The notes: generated by a model not told the origin, from the letters alone. A DNA stretch of 64,000 bases from DATKKK01 sp035542975 (GCA_035542975.1 DATKKK010000040.1:1-64000), one strand, 5' to 3'; positions 43,093 to 52,386 are shown, counted from the stretch's first letter. Made by a program: numbers and translations.

Positions 43093-43491
43093 ATGAAAGG
43101 TTTCAAGTCCAATGTCGAGAAGGATACTTTGGGCAACAGTGATTTTAGACGTGTGCTATACACTGGTAAATACAGTCAGCTTGTACTGATGAACCTCAAG
43201 CCTGGTGAAGAAATAGGCGAAGAGATCCATAAAACCATCGACCAGTTTCTTAGGTTTGAGAAAGGAGAGGGTGTGGTTTCTATAGACGGCGTGAAGCACA
43301 AGGTCGTTGATGGAGACGCTGTAATAGTGCCTGCTGGTGCAAGACACAACGTGACAAATACATCCAAGAATACGGAACTGAAGTTGTACACGATATACTC
43401 GCCGCCTGAACATCAAGACGGTACTGTACGCAAGACGAAAGCGGACGCGCTAGCGAAGCCAGAGGAGTTCGACGGCAAAACTACGGAATGA
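43093..43491 (+). CDS. Cupin-domain protein
   Basis: 132 residues from ATG 43093 (GTG 43084 is possible). Cupin motif 1 GEEIGEEIHKTIDQFLRFEK and motif 2 DAVIVPAGARHNVTNTS. The pattern KTKADALAKPEEFDGKTTE at the end is typical of a stress-related cupin group common in bacteria. Metal ligands: the H, the Q/E and the H in those motifs. Confidence 0.85.
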   Translation: MKGFKSNVEKDTLGNSDFRRVLYTGKYSQLVLMNLKPGEEIGEEIHKTIDQFLRFEKGEGVVSIDGVKHKVVDGDAVIVPAGARHNVTNTSKNTELKLYTIYSPPEHQDGTVRKTKADALAKPEEFDGKTTE

Positions 43492-43532
43492 ACCCCCCCT
43501 CATTTTCTTTCCATGCGCCAAAGTACTGCTGA

Positions 43533-43658
43533 ATGTTTGTTCGAATAGCAGTTTTCTCCAAGGACAAGGTTGCTATACAAATTGTTCACGGCAAGCTAGT
43601 GTCTTTTGATGTAAGTCTTTCAAAGGAAGGTCTATTCAGGGCATTGGAGGTCTCGTGA
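43533..43658 (+). CDS. Possible 41-residue protein
   Basis: ATG 43533 to TGA 43658: MFVRIAVFSKDKVAIQIVHG then KLVSFDVSLSKEGLFRALEV. The alternating pattern looks like coding sequence, but there is no strong ribosome site and no known family. It may be a fragment. Confidence 0.3.
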   Translation: MFVRIAVFSKDKVAIQIVHGKLVSFDVSLSKEGLFRALEVS

Positions 43659-43681
43659 CCGTTTACGCGTCGGATTGCGCG

Positions 43682-44098
43682 TTATTTTGACATTACTTCG
43701 AATTCCACTTTTAAGGGAATAGGTTCTTTGAATATTGACAACACTGGACAGTTTGCTTCGGTTCTTCTCCAAGCAGCCTCGAGCAGTTCCTTCCTTGCCG
43801 TCGCATAGACTTTGGTTGTAATCGTGACTCCATTGAGTTTGGGCGAGTCAGCAGGTTTTTCTGCCTCAGCTACAACCTCAACTTTGCTGAGTTCAATTTT
43901 ACTCTGCTTGCACACATCAGCAAATATCGTTACTGCACAATCTGCTAAAGCCATTATCGCCAATTCAATAGCTGTTGGACCTGTGTCATTTCCGCCTGCA
44001 GCCGTAGAAAGGTCACAAACTACACTGTGCGTTCTCGAATTGTCGACCACTGAACGGACATTCTCAATCCATTTAGCCGTAACCTTGTATTTTGGCAT
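43682..44098 (-). CDS. OsmC-family peroxiredoxin-like protein
   Basis: 138 residues. The two redox cysteines are in MALADCAVTIFADVC and TEANCPVLSIF, as in OsmC/Ohr. GNDTGPTAIELAIMALADC is the family signature. Reduces organic hydroperoxides or related thiol chemistry. It is downstream of DUF1847 on the same strand (42 bases apart), in the oxidative-stress part of the region. Confidence 0.88.
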   Translation of the reverse strand: MPKYKVTAKWIENVRSVVDNSRTHSVVCDLSTAAGGNDTGPTAIELAIMALADCAVTIFADVCKQSKIELSKVEVVAEAEKPADSPKLNGVTITTKVYATARKELLEAAWRRTEANCPVLSIFKEPIPLKVEFEVMSK

Positions 44099-44140
44099 TT
44101 TATCACTGAAAATAACTTGTTCTGCTGGAGAATTTAAGAG

Positions 44141-44809
44141 TTATTGCTCAGGCACTCGCATCTGTCCCTTATGTGAATCATAGAGTTTACGTTTGTAGTA
44201 TCCTCGCGCAGTGTACAGCGCCCCAACAGGGTTGTGACATAAGACGCGATCCTTGGCAACCAAAACTGTCACAGGGGCTTCAGAATATTTGATGAAAGCA
44301 GAATCATGCCCTACGCAAAGTCCCACAATTATGTTCAACTCTGTTTTCGCCTTGTTCATGATCAGTGCTTGTGCTACAGGATTGCAGATCGGCTCGAACG
44401 TGCCTGGACGCACTTTCTCACCGTCTTTCAGTCCTAGCTCTTCTTTTGAAACACCGCCAGTCTTGCAAAAAACGGAAGTCACTTCAAAACCGTTGGATTC
44501 AAGGATATCCGTCAGCACTTTTCCCTCTTGAGCCAATCCTACACAGCAGGCAACACCGAGCCTTACGAAATTCATCCTTCTGGCAAATTCCATCGTGTCC
44601 TCGACTCGAGTCCACTTCATGTAACCCTCTGCCTCCACCAGAGCCGAAGCACGAGCTAATTTTCCTACATCAGGTTTTTCGTACTCTTTCCTAGCTTTTG
44701 CCAGAATATCTTTCTCAATGTTCATCGGACAAAAATCCAACTTGGAAGTAACTCCGGCCTGTTCAGGGTGTTCGCACACGAAAACGGTACACTTGCTGCA
44801 CTTAACCAA
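44141..44809 (-). CDS. DUF1847 metal-binding protein
   Basis: 222 residues from TTG 44809, with GGAG about 5 bases upstream; a longer frame starts at 44869. N-terminal CSKCTVFVCE, then GVACCVGLAQEGKVL, FCKTGGVSKEELGL, GTFEPICNPVAQALIMN and NIIVGLCVGHDSAFIKYSEA. Cysteine-rich; DUF1847 is annotated as metal binding. Divergent from the DUF134 gene. Confidence 0.82.
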   Translation of the reverse strand: MVKCSKCTVFVCEHPEQAGVTSKLDFCPMNIEKDILAKARKEYEKPDVGKLARASALVEAEGYMKWTRVEDTMEFARRMNFVRLGVACCVGLAQEGKVLTDILESNGFEVTSVFCKTGGVSKEELGLKDGEKVRPGTFEPICNPVAQALIMNKAKTELNIIVGLCVGHDSAFIKYSEAPVTVLVAKDRVLCHNPVGALYTARGYYKRKLYDSHKGQMRVPEQ

Positions 44810-44933
44810 GATCTCTCCTCTCGAATAGCATGACGTTGTTTTTGTAAGACTTATGTCTTCCCTGTGCATGTCATTAAGTTTTCATGTCTTCGGCATGTTG
44901 TGTTTCCCGCGTGTTATGCGAAACGTTTAAAAG

Positions 44934-44957
44934 AGTTATGAATGTTTATTCATAACT
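44934..44957. promoter_or_regulatory. Perfect 10-base inverted repeat before the DUF134 start
   Basis: AGTTATGAAT (44934-44943) and ATTCATAACT (44948-44957) are perfect complements around GTTT. The repeat lies between a TATA-like TTTAAAAG (44927-44934) and the ATG at 44959. Position in the leader suggests an operator for the downstream HTH protein itself or a stem in its mRNA. Confidence 0.65.
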
Positions 44958-44958
44958 T

Positions 44959-45441
44959 ATGCCTAGACCAAGAATCTGCCGACGAGTTTACTGTGAACCA
45001 GACGTAACCTACTTCAAGCCAAGAGGTGTTCCGATGATTTCCTTGGAAAGCGTTAGCCTAACCGTGGATGAATTCGAGGCGATACGGTTGAAAGATGTTG
45101 AGGGATTAGAGCAGACAGCCGCGGCTGACAGCATGCACATATCGCAACCTACCTTCCACAGAGTAATAGAAGCAGCAAGAAAGAAAGTGGCAGATGCTTT
45201 GGTTAATGGCAAAGCCATACGAATAGAAGGAGGAGATTACGTGTCAAACACGAATAGAAAATTCAAGTGCCTCAACTGTAACCATGAATGGGAAGAACCT
45301 CATGGAAGAAGGAGACCCAAAGCATGCCCCAAATGCGGAAGTAAGAATATTCACAGATCTCCAGAGGACAGAGGGTATGCTAGACTTGGAAGAGGTTCGC
45401 AGGGGATCATTGAATTGATGAAAAAGGAGGTGACGCAATGA
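44959..45441 (+). CDS. DUF134 HTH protein with C-terminal zinc ribbon
   Basis: 160 residues. RPRICRRVYCEPDVTYFKPR, then TVDEFEAIRLKDVEGLEQTA with the HTH MHISQPTFHRVIEAARKKVA: the DUF134 family of predicted regulators. A zinc ribbon CLNCNHEW...CPKCGSKN is added at the end. DUF134 genes often sit with NifX-like iron-sulfur proteins, as here. The start is in the inverted-repeat region; stop overlaps the next start by 4 bases. Confidence 0.9.
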   Translation: MPRPRICRRVYCEPDVTYFKPRGVPMISLESVSLTVDEFEAIRLKDVEGLEQTAAADSMHISQPTFHRVIEAARKKVADALVNGKAIRIEGGDYVSNTNRKFKCLNCNHEWEEPHGRRRPKACPKCGSKNIHRSPEDRGYARLGRGSQGIIELMKKEVTQ

Positions 45442-45812
45442 AGTCTAAAGTTGTTGTTCCAGTTTCGGACAAGAATGGTTTGAATGCAAGAATAGCGGAA
45501 CATTTTGGAAGAGCATCCTTCTATGTCGTTGTAGAATTGGAGAACGGCGGAAAAATCAAGAGCATCGAAACTTTGGAAAACAATGGTGAGCATTTCGGAG
45601 GTCAGGGACATATGCATGAACACATATTGGAGCAGAAACCGAACGCGATAATAACCTATGGAATGGGTCCAAGAGGGTTAGTCGGGTTTCAAGAAGCAGG
45701 AGTAGCGGTGCTAAAAGCTGACGCAGATACTGTTAAAGACGTGATTGTCTCCTACAATGATGACAAGTTGCAAGAGTTAACTGAAGGTTGCCATCATGCA
45801 CACCATCACTGA
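45438..45812 (+). CDS. NifX/NifB-type (dinitrogenase iron-molybdenum cofactor domain) protein
   Basis: 124 residues. KVVVPVSDKNGLNARIAEHF, then GRASFYVVVELENGG, and AIITYGMGPRGLVGFQEAGV. The His-rich end EGCHHAHHH and GGQGHMHEHIL may bind metal. No nitrogenase is present in the window, so the role is more likely iron-sulfur or metal handling. Overlaps DUF134. Confidence 0.88.
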   Translation: MKSKVVVPVSDKNGLNARIAEHFGRASFYVVVELENGGKIKSIETLENNGEHFGGQGHMHEHILEQKPNAIITYGMGPRGLVGFQEAGVAVLKADADTVKDVIVSYNDDKLQELTEGCHHAHHH

Positions 45813-45872
45813 GACAAGAAACGCACGCGTGCGCATTACTCATAGATTCAATAGATTTCGCGAGGCAGAGAG

Positions 45873-46265
45873 GTGAATGGTATAAGAAAATTGACAGTGG
45901 TTGTTCCAACCGAAGAATACGATGGTTTGGAAGATGTTGTTTCTGAAGTATTCAGCAAAGCTAAAACTTTCACCATAGCAGATGTTGAAGAAAACAATGT
46001 CAAAAACGTAATGGTATTTGAAAATCCAGCGTCCTCTTACAAGCATGGTTCTGGGCCAATCGTGGCAAATAAGTTAGCTGAACTCAAAGTAAATTTGGTT
46101 CTGACTGCTAAACTCGGTTTAGAGGTTTCTGAATTGCTTAAACAGCATAACATAAAAACAATCTCGGTTAGACCAGGCACAAGAGTCTTAGATTCAATAA
46201 AAGAAGCCATGTTCAAATCAGAAACCAAAGGCATAGGCAAAGCACGACGCAAAAGCAACAATTAA
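45873..46265 (+). CDS. Second NifX-like domain protein
   Basis: 130 residues from GTG 45873. KLTVVVPTEEYDGLEDVVSE, SKAKTFTIADVEENNVKN and SGPIVANKLAELKVNLVLTA match the dinitrogenase-cofactor fold, but the His-rich parts of the previous protein are missing; the C-terminus is basic (GIGKARRKSNN). Likely a diverged partner in the same operon. Confidence 0.78.
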   Translation: MNGIRKLTVVVPTEEYDGLEDVVSEVFSKAKTFTIADVEENNVKNVMVFENPASSYKHGSGPIVANKLAELKVNLVLTAKLGLEVSELLKQHNIKTISVRPGTRVLDSIKEAMFKSETKGIGKARRKSNN

Positions 46266-46384
46266 TTCTATCATTCGCGCGTGTGCGTACTCTGTAATAT
46301 CCAGAGTTTGTTAGTGCTTGAGTAGTATGAGCAGGTAATAGTAGAAGTAGAAGCTTAAGATAGGCAAGCCAGTAGTTTGTCGTT

Positions 46385-47602
46385 TTATTTGTATGGTATA
46401 TATTCTTTTCCTAGCAGTTCACGTGCAATAACCGTTCTCTGAATATTACTTGCTCCTTCCGCACCCACACAGTAACTCATTATTCCTCGCAAACCCATCT
46501 CCAGCGGGCATTCCTTCGTATATCCGTAAGCTCCCATCCAAACCATCGCATGCTTATACACATCAAAAGCCAAATGCGGCGCAATCAACTTGCACGCAGC
46601 AATGTACCTGCCAACCTCCAACGCTGAAAACCTGTTATGCTTGTACTTCATGTCATTCATCCAAGCTGTACGATAAGTAAGCGATTTCAAACTCTCAAGC
46701 TGCGCCCAATCATCAGCCAACTCAAACTGAATCCCCTCAAACTTGCCAATCGGCCTACCAAACGCCTTACGCTCCTTAATATACTCCATCCCAATGTCCA
46801 ACGCACGCCTAGCCGCACCCACACAAACCGCCGCAATCAAAATACGCGCATTATCAAACCCCTCCATCGTTAAGTAGAAGCCTTTATCCACTTCACCGAT
46901 GCGGTTAGCATCAGGAACCTTAACATTCTCCATCTTGAAACCGCCCGTCGAAATCGCCATCCGCCCCATGTCCTCAAAACGCTTGTTAATCTCCACACCT
47001 GCCGCGTTCATGGGCAAATAAAAACCCGTCATACCCCTATGCGCTGCTTCAACAGGCGCAGACGAAGTCCGAGCGATAACAAAATAGCCACCACCAAGCT
47101 TCTTCGCTTCTTCCGTGCCGCTGATGTACATCTTCTCGCCGTTCAAAACCCAACCATTACCATCCTTCTTTGCAGTGGACTTGAAAGCCGCAACATCCGA
47201 ACCCCCACCAGACTCAGTAGAAGCAATGCCTATGAAAGCGTCACCCTTGAACGCCTTACGCATAACTTCTTCTCTCACTTTCTCACTGCAGTACCTGTCA
47301 ACCACAAAACCCCAAGAAGACTCAACAAGCCAAAGCACCGGCAAAGCAATACTCACATCCGCATAACCAAGCTCCTCCGCAGCAATACATGCCATAACCC
47401 AATCCGCACCTGTGGCACCATGCTCTTGAGGAGCCGTCATAACAAGCAAACCCATATCCGCCATGCTCTTCAAAACTTCACGAGGAATCTCGCCTTTACT
47501 ATCCATCTCCCGAATCTTCTCTAACGGCAAATTCTTCATGCACCATTCACGTATGGCGTTCCTGAAAAGCTCCTGTTCTTCCGTGAAACCGAAATCAACC
47601 AT
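46385..47602 (-). CDS. Acyl-CoA dehydrogenase
   Basis: 405 residues. FGFTEEQELFRNAIREWC, FIGIASTESGGGSDVAAFKS, GWVLNGEKMYISGTEEAKKL, ERKAFGRPIGKFEGIQFELA, and AYGYTKECPLEMGLRGIMSY before AEGASNIQRTVIARELLG. FAD enzyme oxidising an acyl-CoA; the length is standard. It is the last gene of the hdrA-hdrC-hdrB operon, 61 bases after hdrB. Confidence 0.94.
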   Translation of the reverse strand: MVDFGFTEEQELFRNAIREWCMKNLPLEKIREMDSKGEIPREVLKSMADMGLLVMTAPQEHGATGADWVMACIAAEELGYADVSIALPVLWLVESSWGFVVDRYCSEKVREEVMRKAFKGDAFIGIASTESGGGSDVAAFKSTAKKDGNGWVLNGEKMYISGTEEAKKLGGGYFVIARTSSAPVEAAHRGMTGFYLPMNAAGVEINKRFEDMGRMAISTGGFKMENVKVPDANRIGEVDKGFYLTMEGFDNARILIAAVCVGAARRALDIGMEYIKERKAFGRPIGKFEGIQFELADDWAQLESLKSLTYRTAWMNDMKYKHNRFSALEVGRYIAACKLIAPHLAFDVYKHAMVWMGAYGYTKECPLEMGLRGIMSYCVGAEGASNIQRTVIARELLGKEYIPYK

Positions 47603-47663
47603 GACCTTTCACCCTTTTGAACCAGAACTACAGGAACAAAAGAATATAAAAGTTGCCCGAAAA

Positions 47664-48539
47664 CTAGCACAAAACCTTTGACAAAAGCAAGTCAACAGGG
47701 CTCTGGTTAAGATGCAAACCAAGTTTCTGCTGTTCAACGCCCAACGCCAAACCCAGCAACTGCGTGTAATAAACAACAGGAAGATTCAGCTTCGCGCCCA
47801 CGGTTGTCGCGGCTTCTTTCTGTTTAGCATCAAACATCAACGCACAATCAGGACAAGAAACAACCAACCCATCCACCGACAAATTCTGCAAAGCCTTAAG
47901 CTTACTCCCAGCAAGCGAAAGCGCCGAATCAACATGACTATACGTCAAAGCAGAACCGCAACAATCCAGCTTCTCAGCATAATCCACACTCTCCACGCCC
48001 AATGCACCAACCAACTCATCAAGCTTCCGAGGGCTTTCTGCATCATCCGCCCTTCCAAGATCACTGTAACGAACAAGCTGACACCCCACATGACTCGCCA
48101 GTTTCAAACCCTTAAGCGGCTTAACCACCGCCTCCTTAACCGCCTTCAAGCCAACACCGTCATGTAACAAATCAATAACATGCCAAACCTTAACATCAGA
48201 ACGATACTCCAAACCCTCCTCCTTCAACAAGCCAGCAACTTTCTGCCTAACCCTTTCATCCCTCTCAAAAACCCTTTTCGCCTCTGAAATCACGAAGTGA
48301 CAACGATTACAAGGAACAAGCAAATCAGCTAGCCCTGTTGATCCAGCCAAAGCCAAAACCCGCACGCCAAGATACGTAGCCGCAAAATCATTAACACTCT
48401 TAACAGGATCACCACAACACACCGCCTCGGGCAAGTCAACAAGCTCAACACCAAGCCGCGGCAAAACTTCCCGAACCGACAACTCATACGCATATTGACT
48501 CGTCAGAATCCTACAACCCCAAAAGACTGCGACTTTCAC
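47664..48539 (-). CDS. hdrB: Heterodisulfide reductase subunit B-like protein
   Basis: 291 residues. Two cysteine-rich CCG domains: FWGCRILTSQYA, then AVCCGDPVKS...VPCNRCHF, and HVGCQLV...KLDCCGSAL...CPDCALMF. These hold the non-cubane clusters that reduce a heterodisulfide in methanogens. Start overlaps the hdrC stop by 4 bases. The natural substrate here is not known; no mcr gene is in the window. Confidence 0.9.
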   Translation of the reverse strand: MKVAVFWGCRILTSQYAYELSVREVLPRLGVELVDLPEAVCCGDPVKSVNDFAATYLGVRVLALAGSTGLADLLVPCNRCHFVISEAKRVFERDERVRQKVAGLLKEEGLEYRSDVKVWHVIDLLHDGVGLKAVKEAVVKPLKGLKLASHVGCQLVRYSDLGRADDAESPRKLDELVGALGVESVDYAEKLDCCGSALTYSHVDSALSLAGSKLKALQNLSVDGLVVSCPDCALMFDAKQKEAATTVGAKLNLPVVYYTQLLGLALGVEQQKLGLHLNQSPVDLLLSKVLC

Positions 48540-49033
48540 GTTCCCCGCTCCTCCAAGGCTTTAAGAAAAACCGCCTGAAAACTCTCCTTAGGACCCGCAA
48601 GCTTAGGCAACCCTAGGCTTTCACGGTTAAACGTCTCCATCTTCCTCGAAGTAACCTTCTGACAAGCCTCCGCCAACCCGCTCTCAAGAACCAGCGACAG
48701 CGCTTTCATGTAAGCCTCAGGCACTTTCACTTCTCTTTCCACAGCCAAATTCCTCAAAGCCATTATCACATGGTAAGGCGACGCCTTCTGAGGACATCGC
48801 TGAACGCATTTCAAACACGTCACACAAGTCCAAATAATATCCGAAGAAGCTAACTCATCAACAAAACCCAAGTTAACAAGCTTCTCAACCTCATGAGGCT
48901 TCAATTCCAAAAGCTTCAACGCCGTACATCCGCTCGTACATTTAATACATTGAAAACAATTCACAAGCTCCCTGCCGCGCAACTTCGCTAAAATCTTCTC
49001 GCGTGATTCACGATTTGGCTTAGCCATCGACAT
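48536..49033 (-). CDS. hdrC: Heterodisulfide reductase subunit C-like iron-sulfur protein
   Basis: 165 residues from ATG 49033 (49027 also possible; the open frame runs to 49156 inside hdrA). Two 4Fe-4S motifs: NCFQCIKCTSGCTALKL and WTCVTCLKCVQRCPQKA. Normal size for HdrC. Overlaps the end of hdrA by no more than the spacing allows (49054) and hdrB by 4 bases. Confidence 0.88.
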   Translation of the reverse strand: MSMAKPNRESREKILAKLRGRELVNCFQCIKCTSGCTALKLLELKPHEVEKLVNLGFVDELASSDIIWTCVTCLKCVQRCPQKASPYHVIMALRNLAVEREVKVPEAYMKALSLVLESGLAEACQKVTSRKMETFNRESLGLPKLAGPKESFQAVFLKALEERGT

Positions 49034-49053
49034 CAAATCAACCAAACTCAAAA

Positions 49054-51042
49054 TCAACTTCCTCCCTTCGCTTCCGCCTCGGCAAACGCCGCCCGAACCT
49101 GAGCCACAACCTGCTTGCTCCCATACTGCTGAATCGTAATGGCGCCAGTCGGACACGCTGCACTACACAAACCACAACCTTGGCACATAGCCTCAACAAC
49201 CTCCGCCCTAAGCGCGTCGCCTTCACTCTTCATCTCAATAGCCACAAACGGACACAGCGACTCACAAACCCTGCACCCGCTGCACAAGTCTTTGTCCACA
49301 ACCGCCTTCAAAGGCTCAAGCTCAATCTCACCCTTCGACAACAAATCAATAACCTTAGCAGCCGCGCCACTCGCTTGAGCCACCGTGTCTGGGATGTCCT
49401 TCGGTCCTTGACACGCGCCTGCGAGAAATACGCCTGCTGTTGAGCTTTCCAGCGGACGCAGTTTTGGATGAGCCTCCAACAGAAAACCATCCGCACTCCT
49501 GCATGCATGGAACAACTCGTTAATCTTTGCAAGGTCGGCGTTAGGCACGAGCCCATTGGCAAGCACCACCATGTCAGCGTGCATCTCCAGAAGCTTGTTA
49601 GTTCCCCTCTCGTAAACATCAAAGTAGAGCGACCCATCTGTAGCGCCGCGAACGTCAGACGGGATACCTGCCACAAAATTAATGCCTAAATCCCTAGCAC
49701 GCCTGTAGAATTCCTCGTATCCCTTGCCGAAAGACCGCAAGTCATTAAAACAAACGTAGATATCCACGTCTTCGCCGAGCTTTTCATGAGCGAGAATCGC
49801 CTGCTTCAACGTCACCATGCAACCGACACGACAGCAATACTCGTGGAAACGCTTGTCCCTAGAACCCACACATTGAACGAAAACAATAGTCTTAGGCGGC
49901 TTGCCCGTTTTTGGAGACAGAATCTTGCCGCCAGTCGGTCCTGACGCGTCTGAGATTCTTTCAAACTCGATGTTAGATATCACGTTTGGAAACCTGCCAT
50001 AACCAAACTCCGCCATCTTTGACGCATCGAAAACTTCCGAACCCACCGCGATGACTATTCCGCCCACTTTAAGCTGTACGGTTTTAGGCTTCTGCTTAAA
50101 ATCTACGGCTTTAGCCTCGCATGCTTCAAGGCATTTGCCGCACACATCCTTCTTAAGCTTCAGCCTAAGACAATAATCAGGGTTTATGACTGCTACTTTC
50201 GGCACGGCGTGCGAAGAATAGATGGATACTGCACGTGTCTGGCTTAGGTTTTCGTTAAACTTGTCAGGAACTTTAACAGGACAGACTTTAACGCATAGTT
50301 CGCAGCCTACACACTTGTTTTCAGCCACATAACGTGGCTTCTTTAGGATTGAAACTTCATAGTTTCCGACAAAACCCTTCACATCAATAACTTCGGAATT
50401 CGTCAGCAACGTAATATTCGGGTGTTTAGCAACATCAACCATCTTAGGCGTCAAAATACACGCACTGCAATCAAGCGTGGGAAACGTCTTGTCCAACTGC
50501 GCCATACGCCCGCCAATGCTAGGTTCCTTCTCTACAAGGTAAACCTTGAAGCCTGCATCAGCCAAATCAAGCGAAGCCTGTATCCCAGCAATCCCGCCGC
50601 CAACAACCAGAACATTCTTCTCAACGCTGACCTTGCGCTTTTCCAACGACTCCAACAACCTAACGCGCGCCACACCCATCCTCACAAGCGCCTTAGCCTT
50701 CTCCGTCGCTCTCTTAGGTTCCTGAGCATGAGGCCAAGAAACCTGCTCCCGCAAATTAACAATCTCAACCAAATAGGGGTTCAATCCTGCTTCTGCAACC
50801 GCATTGCGGAACGTTTCTTCATGCATCCGCGGCGAACACGTTGCGATGACAATCCTGTCAAGCTTATGAGCCTTAATGTCCTTCTGGATCATGCGTTGGC
50901 CTAGTTCAGAACACATGTAAGTGTAATGCTTAGCTAGGGCAACATCTGGAAGGCTCTTGGCGTATTCTGTAACTTTTTCAACGTCTACCGTGCCAGCGAT
51001 GTTTAAGCCGCAGTGACAGACGTAGACGCCTATGTTGACCAT
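49054..51042 (-). CDS. hdrA: Heterodisulfide reductase subunit A-like flavoprotein
   Basis: 662 residues from ATG 51042. YVCHCGLNIAGTVDVEKVTE at the N-terminus, FAD Rossmann NVLVVGGGIAGIQASLDLAD, LDCSACILTPKMVDVAKHPN, 4Fe-4S KCVGCELCVKVCPVKVP, DVCGKCLEACEAKAVDF, and C-terminal LCSGCRVCESLCPFVAIE and CQGCGLCSAACPTGAITI. HdrA proteins carry the bifurcating flavin. No mvhD or hydrogenase genes are next to it. Confidence 0.93.
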   Translation of the reverse strand: MVNIGVYVCHCGLNIAGTVDVEKVTEYAKSLPDVALAKHYTYMCSELGQRMIQKDIKAHKLDRIVIATCSPRMHEETFRNAVAEAGLNPYLVEIVNLREQVSWPHAQEPKRATEKAKALVRMGVARVRLLESLEKRKVSVEKNVLVVGGGIAGIQASLDLADAGFKVYLVEKEPSIGGRMAQLDKTFPTLDCSACILTPKMVDVAKHPNITLLTNSEVIDVKGFVGNYEVSILKKPRYVAENKCVGCELCVKVCPVKVPDKFNENLSQTRAVSIYSSHAVPKVAVINPDYCLRLKLKKDVCGKCLEACEAKAVDFKQKPKTVQLKVGGIVIAVGSEVFDASKMAEFGYGRFPNVISNIEFERISDASGPTGGKILSPKTGKPPKTIVFVQCVGSRDKRFHEYCCRVGCMVTLKQAILAHEKLGEDVDIYVCFNDLRSFGKGYEEFYRRARDLGINFVAGIPSDVRGATDGSLYFDVYERGTNKLLEMHADMVVLANGLVPNADLAKINELFHACRSADGFLLEAHPKLRPLESSTAGVFLAGACQGPKDIPDTVAQASGAAAKVIDLLSKGEIELEPLKAVVDKDLCSGCRVCESLCPFVAIEMKSEGDALRAEVVEAMCQGCGLCSAACPTGAITIQQYGSKQVVAQVRAAFAEAEAKGGS

Positions 51043-51198
51043 ATGCAAAGCCGACCGAAATCATGTTTAAAATAGCTTGAGGGTTAAACCCTTCTATTAT
51101 CCTTTATGCGTCAAAACGTAAAATTACGATGAAGCTTCTTCTAGGCGTTCTGCATTAACCATAAGACTAATTATCGAAGAAAGCATACCATCTGTGTC

Positions 51199-52311
51199 AT
51201 GGACAAGATGATTAAGATCAACGCACCACAAATCGACAGAAAAGAAATCGACGCAGTCACCAAGGTCTTGAAAAGCGGCGGGCTAACCCACGGAATCGGC
51301 GCAGGTCCGATGGTCACTGAATTCGAAAAATCCTTCGCAAGCTTTGTCAAAGCAAAACATGGAATAGCCGTGAACACGGGAACCGCAGCCTTGCACGCGG
51401 CACTTGCGATGGCAGGCGTTAAAGCAGGCGATGAAGTAGTCCTGCCTAGCTTCACTTTCGTCGCCACGGCCGAAGTTGTCGCGTTAATCGGCGCAAAACC
51501 AGTCTTCGCCGACATCGACCCCGACACCTATGACGTTTCACCTAAAGCCATTGAAAAAACGATAACGAAAAAGACGAAAGCCATCATGCCTGTTGACCTT
51601 TACGGCTTATCTGCTGACATGAAACCCATCAGAGAAATAGCCGACAAACATGGGTTGAAAATCATAGAAGACGCGGCACAAGCGCACGGAGCAACTTACT
51701 ATGGAAAGCCTCCAGGAGCGTATGCTGACGCTGCTTGTTGGAGTTTCTATGGAAGCAAGAACATGACTACCGGCGAAGGCGGAATGATAACCACGAACGA
51801 TGCTGAAATCGCGGAAAAAGCGCGTTACATGCGAAGCCACGGTGAAAAAGTGAAGTACGAATCGCTCATGCTTGGACACAACTATCACATGCCCGAAATC
51901 GAAGCGGCAATAGGCATTGCTCAACTGAAAAAACTGCCGAAGTTCGTTGCCAAGAGACGCGAAAACGCAAAAAAACTCACTAGACTTTTGCAGAAGACGA
52001 AGAAACTGCAAACACCAATAGAGCCGAAGGGCTTCAAGAGCAGCTGGTACATGTACACTGTCCGACTTAAGAACGCAAAGCGCGAAAAAAGAGACAAATT
52101 TGTGGAGCAACTGAAGCAAAACGGCATAGGCACGCTTGTATGCTACGTGAACCCTATACATCTCATGCCGTACTACCGCAAGTTTGGAAAATACAGGCTT
52201 CCAGTAACAGAGAAAGCGGCGGCGCAAGTGTTTTCCTTGCCCGTTCATCCAGGCGTAACTGCGGAGCAGATTGACTTTATCGGAGAAACGGTTCTTCATC
52301 TGTTACGTTAG
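51199..52311 (+). CDS. DegT/DnrJ/EryC1/StrS aminotransferase
   Basis: 370 residues. HGIAVNTGTAALHAALAMAG, GDEVVLPSFTFVATAEVVAL, EDAAQAHGATYYGKPPG, and the PLP lysine in SFYGSKNMTTGEGGMI. Family members aminate keto-sugars for surface glycans. No other sugar genes are adjacent. ATG 51199 or 51208. Confidence 0.9.
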   Translation: MDKMIKINAPQIDRKEIDAVTKVLKSGGLTHGIGAGPMVTEFEKSFASFVKAKHGIAVNTGTAALHAALAMAGVKAGDEVVLPSFTFVATAEVVALIGAKPVFADIDPDTYDVSPKAIEKTITKKTKAIMPVDLYGLSADMKPIREIADKHGLKIIEDAAQAHGATYYGKPPGAYADAACWSFYGSKNMTTGEGGMITTNDAEIAEKARYMRSHGEKVKYESLMLGHNYHMPEIEAAIGIAQLKKLPKFVAKRRENAKKLTRLLQKTKKLQTPIEPKGFKSSWYMYTVRLKNAKREKRDKFVEQLKQNGIGTLVCYVNPIHLMPYYRKFGKYRLPVTEKAAAQVFSLPVHPGVTAEQIDFIGETVLHLLR

Positions 52312-52386
52312 ACTTTCCACGCTAGATTTAAATAGAATCGGAGGCAAGTATTGAACCCTAATCGGGGTTTTAATGAGGAATCTAAC

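Noticed and set aside
45438..46265. Nitrogen fixation operon
   Set aside because: The NifX-like domains alone do not indicate nitrogenase; no nifHDK or nifB core is in the window.
46385..51042. Methanogenesis locus
   Set aside because: Hdr-like genes occur in many non-methanogens; no mcr, mtr or mvh genes are present and the neighbour is an acyl-CoA dehydrogenase.
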